Shown: positions 47,992 to 58,061 of the stretch, piece by piece
Numbering within the stretch: position 1 is the stretch's first letter
How the letters are laid out: each line of letters opens with the position of its first letter
NCBI GenBank assembly: GCA_023897205.1
Contig: JAHWDD010000004.1
Location: 4,774,001-4,838,000, forward strand
Origin: Exophiala sp. HKRS030
Lineage: Eukaryota; Ascomycota; Eurotiomycetes; Chaetothyriales; Herpotrichiellaceae
Direction: 5' to 3'
Length of the DNA stretch: 64,000 nt
The notes under the pieces: generated by a model
What the model saw: only the letters and a program-made list of their open reading frames with translations
Database searches by the model: none
Told to the model about the DNA's origin: nothing
Position numbers and translations under genes: made by a program

Positions 47992-50151
47992 TCATGTAGA
48001 ATCACTATCTTCGGCAACAGCATCTTCTGAAGCAGAATGAAGGCGCCGCAACTCATGCAGCTCCCTCAGCGCTACGGCTCGTTCACCTCTGTCCGCCATC
48101 ACACTCTCGCCAGTAGTAGATGCAGTTCTATGAAGTGTAGTACCGCTATCTGGAACTCCGCTTGACGACGTTCTCTCTTGTTTGTAGGAACGACTTCTCG
48201 ACCGGGTCGATGAGATGCGCCGGACGGCGTGAGTGCGCGTCTGGCTCCCGTGACCGCGGTCTTGGCGCAATTCAAAATCGTTTGAGCGCCGAGAACGGCT
48301 TTCGGGGTTTTCAGTCGATACCACACTGGATCTCCTTCTTGTGATAGCCCCACCATCGTAACCGAGACCCCGGAGTTGGCGGCTGTTCTTTTCTCGTTCC
48401 CTTTTTCGCAAGTCATCCTCCCTGTCTCGGATCATTCCACCACCGAGACTTGCATATCCTGGCTCAACATCGTCACCGAGACCCTCGCGTTCCAATCGAC
48501 TCATCCGTACCTCTGGCATCTCCGGCATCCCTCCCAGAGAAGCTAAAACATTGTCGCCAGTGGCGGTGAGGCAGTCCATCACTTCCAATTCATGGCACGT
48601 GAACAGATGAGGCAAGATTTTCCAGCGAAGCGGGATCAACGCCACAATCAAGACAGGAAATCCAATGGCACCAATTGTCTGGCTGATGGCGACCGAGGCT
48701 GCGAACCCCAGGAATTGCCAAAATAGGTAATGCCAGATCTGGCGACGGAGGACCGAATTCAGTGGATCGGAAGGACGCTGAAAGGTCGGATCCCGGAAGA
48801 GAAAGGCCAGTTTATGTGTGAATATTGGGTTCGTCATGATACTACCCATCCCGACGGTGAAAAAGACACCACTAATGATGGCCCGGGGTATGAGAGAGAG
48901 GACCTTCAGTAAAGGTCCGGTCATGGTTCCAAAAAGTGCCAAGGCCATCAGGACATGCGATATACGCTGCTCCGCCACATGGTCAGCCACGGCTTCCTTG
49001 CGGATGATGGTAGGCTCCGTGTCATCTTTCGTCTCGATGACGTAAGGTTCGTCTTTATAAAATGTGAGAGAGTCAGTGTGAACTGGTGCTTGTGGGACAA
49101 GGCCATTAGGGAGCGGTATATTCAGGATACCACCAACAAAGCAGGTGCATCCTAACAGGAAAAAGTCCCAGTGAAACCCGGCCGGCTTTTTCAGCGGAAA
49201 GTTGCGGGCTTGTGCCGTCAATGAGGAGACATTGTGATCATAGTAGAACAGTAGCGTCATGAGGAAGCCAAAAGGGGCGGCAACAAAGACCCATTTCGCG
49301 GACAATGTCCAGAAATCCACCACCCACGGTCTATTGATTGTTGGAGAGAAAGCACGAGTGACCGGAAGGTATTCGAAATCTGCGTGCGCGAGGTTCCCTG
49401 GAAAATGGGTGAAGCCGGTCCACCAGATCGTCGCCAATGGATAGGCGTAGTCTGAAAGGATGGTGCGCAGCCACCCGCGCGTATAGGTTGTTTGGCCGAT
49501 TTGCTCCAGCAAATAGACCGTGAGGAAGTATAGAATTGCCACCAATGCCGAAGCAAAGCCATTCGTGGTATTGCCGTTGTTAAACCCAATGCTGAGCTCT
49601 TCGCAGCCTTTGATGACATAGATCGTGCCGACGTATAGGCCAAACGTTTGAGACGAAAAGTCGGTAATCGTGCGCATATAGTCGCAGAGGTTGAATATTG
49701 CGGTGCACCAGTGGAAAATGGCGGACCAGATACCAACCCAGACAAGAAAGCGAGGATACAGTGTGACATCGTAGATTTTAACGATATCGTAGATCGTATA
49801 GTTGAACAGTGAGATCAACCCCGTCACTCCAACGACCGTCAATGGCTGGCAGGAAAGAAGGCTAAAGACGGCCGCGGCAAGGGCCGAAGAGAGGAGAGCC
49901 TCGTTGATTCCAAAAAAGCCGTCTGTATTGTGTTGCATGTCAAGTTGAAAGGCCAAGGCTGGCAACAGATTGACGAAATAGATCCGAACCGTTCCGGCAA
50001 AGACACGATAAACGAATCCATCTTTGAAGTCGCTCCAATAGTAGGGAAGCCGTCGACGGACATCGTTATACATTCCCCGGCCAAGGCGCTTAAGACGGCT
50101 GAAGAGGCCTTGATCGTCTCGCCATTTGTACGGTTCATCCAGGGCCTCCAT
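47992..50151 (-). CDS. Bor1-like borate/anion exporter (SLC4 family)
   Basis: 719 residues, single exon, ATG at 50151. SLC4/bicarbonate-transporter landmarks: FAGTVRIYFVNLLPALAFQLD with the first core helix, SSALAAAVFSLLSCQPLTVVGVTGLISLFNYT, KWVFVAAPFGFLMTLLFYYDHNVSSL, FHWDFFLLGCTCFVGGILNIPLPNGLVPQAP and SHVLMALALFGTMTGPLLKVL. About 12 membrane helices fill residues 50-560. The remaining 150 residues form a cytosolic tail rich in Arg/Ser (SRSRSYKQERTSSSG). Yeast Bor1 is a plasma-membrane borate exporter, so boron tolerance is a plausible role, but other anions are possible. It reads intact, in contrast to the decayed ferric reductase nearby. Divergent from the SET gene. Confidence 0.9.
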   Translation of the reverse strand: MEALDEPYKWRDDQGLFSRLKRLGRGMYNDVRRRLPYYWSDFKDGFVYRVFAGTVRIYFVNLLPALAFQLDMQHNTDGFFGINEALLSSALAAAVFSLLSCQPLTVVGVTGLISLFNYTIYDIVKIYDVTLYPRFLVWVGIWSAIFHWCTAIFNLCDYMRTITDFSSQTFGLYVGTIYVIKGCEELSIGFNNGNTTNGFASALVAILYFLTVYLLEQIGQTTYTRGWLRTILSDYAYPLATIWWTGFTHFPGNLAHADFEYLPVTRAFSPTINRPWVVDFWTLSAKWVFVAAPFGFLMTLLFYYDHNVSSLTAQARNFPLKKPAGFHWDFFLLGCTCFVGGILNIPLPNGLVPQAPVHTDSLTFYKDEPYVIETKDDTEPTIIRKEAVADHVAEQRISHVLMALALFGTMTGPLLKVLSLIPRAIISGVFFTVGMGSIMTNPIFTHKLAFLFRDPTFQRPSDPLNSVLRRQIWHYLFWQFLGFAASVAISQTIGAIGFPVLIVALIPLRWKILPHLFTCHELEVMDCLTATGDNVLASLGGMPEMPEVRMSRLEREGLGDDVEPGYASLGGGMIRDREDDLRKREREKNSRQLRGLGYDGGAITRRRSSVVSTENPESRSRRSNDFELRQDRGHGSQTRTHAVRRISSTRSRSRSYKQERTSSSGVPDSGTTLHRTASTTGESVMADRGERAVALRELHELRRLHSASEDAVAEDSDST

Positions 50152-51163
50152 TGCAGGATCTCTGTCCGGCCGGGTTATGTTGATATCGGGATAGAACAGA
50201 AGGATAAATTGGGTCAGGCCCAGGGATGGTGTCTGATCGCGCCGTTGTTACAGCGCCGTATAATCAGAAAACTGCAAAGAAAGGAATCACCTGTTTATAT
50301 ATGTGTATTAGGAATCGTTGAATTTCTGCCAATGCCGATCCTCGCTAGGGTAACCCATATCTGGCCAGGCTTGGCGAGTCTGCTCCACATGCGATTTTCA
50401 CCGCTGATTGTGGCACCCACGAACGAGTTATTCGAAGGGGTGGCACAGACTAGTGCATGCGAGGAGGTATAGATCGTGCAACCAAGCAAGCTCAAAGAAC
50501 TTCGGAATGTTTCAAGGCGGACGGGGCATGAGCAGACAGGGAGAGAAATCTACAAGACGACATGCGATCAACAGGCAATTCTAAGCTTGGCGTTGCGGTC
50601 CTGGGCGAGAATTGATCTCGTCCCTCGAGGTTGACCGCAACAATCTAAACCCGGAACCATGACGTGACTGGGCAATTGTGCAAATACGTTTTTGAAAGGG
50701 CCCCGCACATCTCCCCTAAGCGAGCGCTGTCAACTTAAACCACGCCTGAGAAGAGCGGAGTCGCCCAACTTGTTGGGGGAAAACGCACTTGAGCAGCTGG
50801 CACACTGGGGCTTTGGTAGTGCGTGGCTAAATGAGATAGAACTGTCGAACATGAGATCAACTGCTCTGATACAAAATGAATCCCTCCATTTTCGATCATG
50901 ACGTGATGAAAATGTCAACGATGGCTTGTGGACCCCACTATTTGCAGGCCGGCCTTGCCGATAAAAGGGCGAATCACCCGTAGCAAAGAAACATTTTCTG
51001 CCCGGGCAGAAAATGAGCAGGGCAGAAAAAGAGCACAGAGCCTGTAATGACGTCAGCAATACTTGCCAAGGCGCCGGCTGTGTAAATCTTGTCGCAGGAA
51101 TCTCGGTGAGCGAAAACCCATTCCCCGCCCACCTCTCGTCTCTACCCTCGCCATCTACTCGCC
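50152..51163. promoter_or_regulatory. Divergent promoter region of Bor1-like and SET genes
   Basis: 1,012 bp. The SET-proximal end holds a 20-base palindrome (50994-51013), a TGACGTCA CRE box (51048-51055) and TGCCAAGGCGCC (51064-51075). Versions of these elements recur upstream of the broken SET copy near 57.6 kb. Confidence 0.5.
50994..51013. promoter_or_regulatory. Perfect 20-base palindrome upstream of the SET gene
   Basis: TTTTCTGCCC followed by its exact reverse complement GGGCAGAAAA. It begins 170 bases before the SET ATG. The half site GGGCAGAAAA recurs at 51020-51029. Confidence 0.8.
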
Positions 51164-53506
51164 ATGGCTTCAAATTCACAACTGTACGACAATATCTTTG
51201 AGAGGATTCGTGCACCTCTCGCCGAAGCCGTCGATGACGCGCTATCTTCCTTACACCAAAGCAGCGGGACCCCGCTGCTACGCCTTGAGGCATGTCTTGA
51301 TCAAGACCACAGTGAGGCCACACAAGGTGCGCAAAAGGAGGCTAAGCGAACCACGCTTGTAAGTTTGATGCTCCATATAATCTATCTGATCTCTGCACCT
51401 GAAAAACTATCTACCAGGGGCAAGTTCTTCATCGGTCGCTGATTAGGGACCCAGGCGACAATCGAGCTTTCGTCGTTCCAGAGAAGGAGAGGCACCGCGG
51501 AAGGTGGAACAGATGTAGAACAGAACCACAGCGATCAAGAAACCCAACCTCAACGGCCACTCTCCAACGAGAACCGCCCCGTACTGAAATCCTATCGTCT
51601 CAAGCGCCGCAAAGTTGTCGGAGGCTTAAGGTTGGCCCGTTCTGCGCCTCCTACTCGAGTTGCCTCGCCTGAAAGGGAGACATCACGACGCTTGACCAGT
51701 AATTTCCGCCACTTTCCTAAGCGAAATGCTCAAACAACCATTTACAAGCAGCAAATGTCCCCTTTCGAACGACTCATCGTGGGTATCTGGGAACAGATCC
51801 ACGGTACCCCTGAATTAAACCCGTCAGACTGGGTAAGTGAACATGTTCTGCAACTCATTGTCTCCTGGCCCCGCCCCCAAGATGATGAATTGATGTTTTC
51901 GCGGAACAACGTGGAACAAACCATGTCCTGCTATCCCACTCAATCCTAGAGGAAGAAAGCGCGGATCTCCTAGCCTTACTGTTATATTCAAGATACGTCC
52001 GGGGTTTGAAACTAATTTCTCCCTCTCGAAGGTTGATCTCTTGCACCAGGTAAACCAGCCAGGAGCCACAACGTCTATTTGGGATGTCGATTCTAGACAT
52101 GGAATTCCTGATTCTCGATCCATCCTTGGAGACGGTAATTTTCGAAGAATGAATGTCTGCTGTCGAAGAATTACGCAAGCAAGTCGCCAATGCAGATCGC
52201 TCGAAGTCATCGTCCAAGCTCAATGGATACAGTGTTACGAGGAGCAAGTTCAGAAGCTTATGGTAGAAGATCCAGACCTATCACTTAGTAAGGGCCGCGC
52301 GACCGTGCAAGCACAAGCATGTAAAGATTTCGGTTGGTCTTTAAAGGAGCTGCGGAACAAAATGTGAGCAAGCGCTATCGTGCCCCTGGATCTCTCCCTT
52401 TCGGACGAGAAGGAGTAGAGGGATGATGCTTCGGTCTAGCTCTAATTTTATTCTCGCGGCCCCTTTCGCTTTCTATCATATACTGACTAGTGCATTCAAA
52501 GGGCGATATGGCGCGGCTACGACTCGATTCGAGAAGCTGGCGGCTGGGTCCCTCTGATCTTCGCAGGCATGGGTCTCTACCGCTTCTGCAAGTATCGTCT
52601 GGGATTCTGTCCACAGAACATTGCGACACTCAAGAGACTCCGTTTACGATTCGAGGTTGCTGCCGACACAATCCATCCGGAATGGCGCCTCTTGCTCTCA
52701 ATCATTGGGAAGCCGACAACTCGAGTCTATCATGGACATCCCTGTGACTGGGTGGTCAGCAAAGATAGTCAACCCATACCCTTGGCAGATACATACTCCC
52801 AATGGACGCCAGCCTTTAGATTCGAGCACTTAGAGGAGAGCACCATTGATGAGCAGGCTTGGGGCTTGATAGATCCGCGGACTGAAAACAGCCATGTTCA
52901 ATGGACGTTACCGAGACAGTTCTCATGCAAGAAATGCGGATCGACCCAGTCGAATGATGTTAGCACCAATGAATGCCTCTGCTTCCCGGCTTTGTTCGGA
53001 AGTGGTCTGCGGAAACCCTGCCCGGTGCAAGTTTTCCGAACGGAGAACGGAAGGAATAATGGTCTCCTTGCCTGCTGTGTGAGTCTCCTATCCTATCTTA
53101 TCAGACGATTACTATTGCCACTAACAGACAATAATAGCCGTTCGAGCGAGGTGCAGCCATCGGCGAATTCGTTGGCGTCATTACGCAGGGCATTCGACAC
53201 CTGGATGTTATGCAATGCTCAGGGCCCGCTGTTACATATCAGATTTGGCAGGGCCATAAGGGGAACTATACTCGCTTCATCAACCATTCTTGCCAGCCGA
53301 ACTCGCAGTATGAGCCCTTTTTGTGGCTCGGTGTTCAGCGCCACGTGCTCGTATCTAAAGGTATCCTCGCGGGCGACGAAATCACGGTGGACTATTCTGA
53401 CGATTATTGGAATCATTTGGACAAGGAATGCTTGTGCGGTGAAACTAGTTGCCGATTCAAGACGAGAAATGAGCGGATTCCAGGTGAACAGGGCCCAACT
53501 AGATAA
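51164..53506 (+). CDS. SET-domain protein (putative lysine methyltransferase)
   Basis: Five exons: 51164-51358, 51455-51832, 52032-52363, 52502-53078, 53138-53506; 616 residues. All joins keep frame, for example KRTTL/ATIELSSF, PSDW/VDLLHQ, LRNKM/AIWRGYDSIREAGGW and ACC/PFERGAAIGEFVG. N-terminal helical region (residues 1-60), basic linker (SYRLKRRKVVGGLR), a conserved central region (RRMNVCCRRITQASRQCRSLEV...GMGLYRFCKYRLGF) and a Cys cluster (FSCKKCGS..NECLCFP). The SET domain fills residues 495-600: RGAAIGEFVGVITQ, YTRFINHSCQPNSQ, GDEITVDYSDDYW and post-SET CLCGETSCR. NHSC and the Tyr of VDYSDDYW are intact, so catalysis is plausible. Target unknown; histone tails are the obvious candidates. 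Confidence 0.88.
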
Positions 53507-54514
53507 ATCAAGTTCGCCAAGTGAGGAAAGAAGATACATTCTTCGACTCCCGTGGCTTACATCCAGATCAACATGTTTGTCTCGCATTCCGCGCTCATAA
53601 GCTACACGCTTATCCTGCAACGCTAGTTTCCAGAGCATTTCCGCCAGTCATCTGACCAAGACCCATTCCATGGACAGAATAAGCTTGCTTCACACCTGAA
53701 GAAGTGCGTCATAGTGGTTGCATTGCTAGAAGGATGACATACACGTCGTTCACTTCCAGCACGCCATTCAGATTGTCCATGCTAACTGTTGGGTCAGGGG
53801 CAGTCCTGAAACAAGTGATCATTGATTTCTGTCTGCCGTGCCCCAGCTCGGTCAACTGGGCCCGCTTATATACACGAATGGCCAGAGTCGAGTCCCTGCC
53901 ATCCCCCTGAAACCCTACATATTTGACTTCGTCGGGAGAAGAACCGCTCTAGTACTGTACCTAGCCTACCAACAGCGTCGATAGAGAATCTGCCATGGCG
54001 TGTAAAAGCTCTCCGCAGGCGGGCCCAGTAAGAGCTGTGATCGCAAAGCCCACAACTTCCATCAATCCGAGGTTTCGACATCACTCTGCACAGTCAGAAC
54101 CAAACAAAGAGAAAGTGGTCTTGGCGGATGACCCCAAGTGAGAAGGTTTGCCGACCAACCTGGATTGATCCGGGAGAATCGACTCAGCCTTCGAAGGGGT
54201 CAGAGTCTGAGATCGCTGAATGGAACGTCTCTTATCAGGTATCGATGGCGCAGCATTTGACGCGATCGGAGCATTAGTGGAACAAATCCAAAGAGGAATA
54301 GAATCTTGCATTGTTGGCTGGCAAAGTAATGAGACCTCGAACCACCAAGCTAGGGCTCCCGCCCCTGATGCGACTATTAACAAGCCACGAGGCTGGTTAA
54401 TGGCACTTGCGCAGGAGAAGTTGAGCGTCAATTTGCCCCATATGATAGATGCTGCTATCAAACATGATTCTGTAACCGGAGCTACAAAATATCAATTCGA
54501 CGTTTTTGTCCGCA
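53507..54514. other. Intergenic with one unassigned open frame
   Basis: About 1 kb. An ATG-initiated frame at 54220-54579 (119 codons, MERLLSGIDGAAFDAIGALV...) starts here and runs into the arrestin-like gene's 3' end on the other strand. I recognise nothing in it. Confidence 0.3.
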
Positions 54515-55900
54515 TCACGCCAAATACGGGGGCAATTCTTGACCATTGGTGCTGGCCGACAGCGCTACCCCACCGATAGGACCCTCAGTTGTACATGACT
54601 GACTCGATTGGAGAAGACATTGTGAGGGGATGGCTTTGCTCTGGTAGGTGACTTGTACCGGTAGCGTCAAGGTCGCCTTTGAATGCCACTGACCGGATAT
54701 GCTGATTTCTATCGCGATGCTGTACCTCATCGAGAGGTAGGGAAGTGAAAATGTTGGTGGCAGTGCTGGTGAACTCTTTATTGAGAGCCACAGTGGGTAC
54801 GTTGCCGTCCATTCTCTAGAGTCGGGGTCTGCTGAATTCGTCGGTCTCCAATCCGACCACATCATCTTCAAATGATGAGTCGCGGAGGATGTTTTTATGC
54901 ACCCCATTGAAGGTGACCTTGTAAGCTGTCCTATTGTAGGAGTTGCGGCTTGCATATGCATGCAGACAAAGGTTGACGACCGCAATCTCCACTTGATTGC
55001 AGCCTCGAAAACACCTGATTCACAGCCTTCACCTGGATCATATATTGTTTGCAGTCTGAGTTGCAGCAATACTTTGGTTGTTGCTGAGGCGTCAGGTCCG
55101 CTGAATATCAAAGCATCCGGCTGGGTCGCTTTGATCGACATCTTTCCGATTTTGTGGATAAGTTTCTTCCGCATTACGATCTCTTGGCAATTGCTGTACT
55201 CTTTGCCAAAATCTCCAAGACATAACGGCGGAGCAATTTCGCTACAGTTGAATATTCGAACTTTCTGAGAGTGTGAGACGAGCAGAACATTGCCACGCCA
55301 GAGGTCGGCATTCAATGTGTAGGAGACGGACGCGGTAGTCTTTGGTGCCGAGCTCTTCCAATCCAGCGCTGTTGATGTCCTTTGTTCAAGTGACGATGGC
55401 AGTTGTCCACGGTTGTCGCATCTGTCAGCATGTGAGTTGTCATCAGGAGCCGCTATAAGCGCAAGCGGTATTTGGAAGTGGCATATATCGATCGAGCAAG
55501 GCGAGGGTGAGTGCAGTCTTCTTCGAACGTCATATCTTTGAACGACATCTACAATCTACCCAGGCGTCAGCTGGGGAGGTAAATACGGTCTGAACGAAGT
55601 GCTGTACCTTTTGGCGATATCCTAAGCTTCTTGTATCGGTATTAGGGACACCATTTTCTGCCCACAATATAGAGGTATTGACATGACCTAGTCGAACTTA
55701 TTAGTCAATGACTTACTTGAGTCATGTTGCAACCCACCAGTTAGTCGTATCTCGATAACTGCTTCGAACAGCCCGTCAATATCACCATGCGAGGTAAAGT
55801 ATACAATACCCAAGATTTCATCATCCGTAAGAAATGTGGGCACCTCATTCAATGCCCGGTTCTCAGAACCTGAAGAAGCCACGACGAATCTAAGCGCCAT
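54515..55900 (-). CDS. Arrestin-like protein (exon joins uncertain)
   Basis: Starts at the ATG at 55900 (MALRFVVASSGSENRAL, then TFLTDDEILGIVYFTSHGDI and FEAVIEIRLTG), the look of an arrestin N-terminal sandwich with a 'threshold for extracellular strand' pattern ..TDDEI.G.V.F... The second half, 55,480-54,515, has KTTASVSYTLNADLWRGNVL and SMRYSIAIEISISGQWHSKATLTLPVQV, which fit the arrestin C-domain pattern. An intron of about 150-200 bp (donor gtaagt near 55,724) must lie between, but I could not fix its acceptor, and the C-terminal end may contain another intron. Arrestin-related proteins guide ubiquitin ligases to membrane transporters. Assignment rests on pattern only. Confidence 0.45.
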
Positions 55901-56090
55901 TCTATCAGGACCTAATATTCTGAAAGCTAGAGTGTAAATGGTAACAAATTTTATTTATGCTTGACTCGAAGTGATTGCATTCACTGGTCCGAGCATCGAG
56001 GTACGTCCCATATACCTTGCTTGAATAGCGAGAGAGCTCATCGAAGATTCATCAGCATCCACAACATTAACCGCAAGGCGTTGCCGTCGG

Positions 56091-56380
56091 AAATGGAAGT
56101 GCATTTGGAGACTAGGCCAAGCGCAGCTGCCCTGCATGTTGAATGTGGAACAGCACGCATTAACTCCACCGATGATATAATATCGAAGATATTGCTTACT
56201 AGCGTATCGAGCGGTGAGGGAGTTGCTAACATGGGTGGAAGAGAGGTGACCCTGGCCGGCTGGCCCACCGATCACGCCGTCACCATACTCGAAGATGATG
56301 GCACTTTGATGGGATACAGTCGTAGTATTATTGAACAATGCTCAGCAATGGGCCTCGCGAAGCGCTCGACAAACCGTTAA
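56091..56380 (+). pseudogene. Possible second arrestin-like N-terminal fragment
   Basis: The ATG frame MEVHLETRPSAAALHVECGT continues with INSTDDIISKILLTS, resembling the STDDIISG.V.LTS pattern of arrestin N-domains, and stops after 96 codons. It diverges from the arrestin-like gene at 55900 with 190 bp between. The frame could equally be chance; no further domain follows. Confidence 0.3.
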
Positions 56381-56984
56381 AGGCTCGGATAGCTATGTAA
56401 AAAAGCACCAGAAAGCCAGGACCCGTATGCCTCTGCGATTTCTCACCTTCCTCCGTACAACCCCGCATTTCATCCCCAGGTTCCCGCGATACAGGGCTCT
56501 TAGCTGGCTTCAGCTCCCCAACAAGATAGGTCATGCGCTCGGAAATCCACCTGCCCGAACTATCAGTGTGTTCAAATCGCCCCTCCCCTCCCACTTAACG
56601 CGTTGTAACATTCTATTTCCGCACCTCCTTTTCAGTCCAGTCGGAGTCTTAACTGACATCTACAGAGCAACCATGCGAGCCTTGGGAATGATCGGTCGGG
56701 ATTTTCCGCCATGAGCTTTTGCGTCGTAGCATTGTGTCCATCGAGCTTGTACAAATGACTTCCAGCAATTTACGGTAAAGACTTGCCTGTGTGATCTGCG
56801 CCAATAGTGATTCATAATTTTTAACAGCAGCCGTTTTAGGAATTACTAAAGGTGGGCGACTAACTCCATGACTATGGTTAGCACTCCTACAGATGTCGGA
56901 GGACAATTTTTGTTTCTTTTGCCATAGGTCAACCTCACGCCATGTTACTTTTAGGATCAGAAGATAACATAGAGCGAAGGTGAT

Positions 56985-57456
56985 ACACCTTGGCGCAGAC
57001 TTGATGAGCCTCAGACCCCCGAAAACTTTTCGGCGCTTGGATGGCGGGAGCTACATGCCAAGAGCGCCCATCATCGGAAACACTCCGCCGAGGCTGGTTG
57101 GTCTGTTGGTTAGGATCGAATTGCTGGTGTCCATCATCTCTTGCCGGTTCTCCGCTACCAGACCGTCCATGAAATGACTGGAGTTCAATAGTCGCCTACG
57201 ACGGTATGATCAGCGACAGGTCGAGAACTTCGCTCCAAAAGGCTACATTCAAGGTATAATGAGAATACGAGAATGAGCACGAGACCCCACCAGTATGTTT
57301 CTTTGGGTTTCTGTCCCATGTTTCGATACATGCCTCAAGAGACGGTAGCACCCTGGCCCCCCATTGGAAGGAAGAAAATGCGTCATTCACTGCCTTTTCA
57401 AGAGGTGTCCGTATCTCTCCCAAGATCAGTTTGTGCACTGGCGCATTTGAAGCCAT
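56985..57456 (-). pseudogene. Truncated inverted copy of the SET gene (exons 1-2)
   Basis: From the ATG at 57456 the frame reads MASNAPVHKLILGEIRTPLEKAV with ..SLEACIETWDRN, matching exon 1 of the SET gene (MASNSQLYDNIF.RIRAPLAEAV; RLEACLDQD). Further on come ATIELQSFHGR (SET gene: ATIELSSFQRR) and, in a shifted frame, SKRRKVFGGLRLIKSAP (SET gene: LKRRKVVGGLRLARSAP). Homology stops near 56985. The frame shift and loss of the SET domain make it a pseudogene. Its upstream region also resembles that of the intact gene. Confidence 0.75.
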
Positions 57457-57626
57457 TTGGACCAACGCCTTGCTCTATAAGGAGAAACAAACTGGCAAAT
57501 TAGGAGAACTGTGTGGTGGATGGGATCGCAAGACGATGACCAATGCCTGTCGGTAATGGGAGCCACAACCTTCCACCGGGGTTGGCCCCTTGGCACCATT
57601 TGAATGACGTAATATTTTACGCATCC

Positions 57627-57650
57627 TTTTTTCTGCCCGGGCAGAAAAAA
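57627..57650. promoter_or_regulatory. Second copy of the SET-promoter palindrome (24 bases)
   Basis: Same core as at 50994 (TTCTGCCCGGGCAGAA) with six flanking T/A bases on each side. It begins 171 bases upstream of the ATG of the truncated SET copy, the same distance as at the intact gene. A TGACGTAA box (57605-57612) and GGCCCCTTGGCA (57584-57595) correspond to the CRE and TGCCAAGGCGCC of the intact promoter. Confidence 0.8.
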
Positions 57651-58061
57651 GTCCTTGGGTTGGGGGGTCTGCCTGTGAAAGCGACTGGCCAAAACTAGCA
57701 ACCGGAATCCCGACAGGGCTTTTTGCTCAGTGTCGTATGCCTGTCAGATTCTTACCAAGTTTTAAATGGCAATTGGTCACTTTGCTCATGTGACTTTAGT
57801 TAAACTGTAGTCCAGAAACGAGGACTGAATGCACTGAGAAGTCTGTATCAGTCTGCTTCAGAAGATATACCAATCTTATCCTATTTAACCTTTAGAATAT
57901 TCCCGTTCGTTCGGCGGTACAAATTCGAGCAATGTCTGGAATCTCATGTTTAACGACGGAGTCGGGTCTGCAAGATTGTTCTCCTGTTTTACCCATTCGA
58001 CAAGGGTCCCTCTCAGTTGTTACAGAAAGCTTCGCGGCCGAGACGCCGCAAGCCTCCCTTC

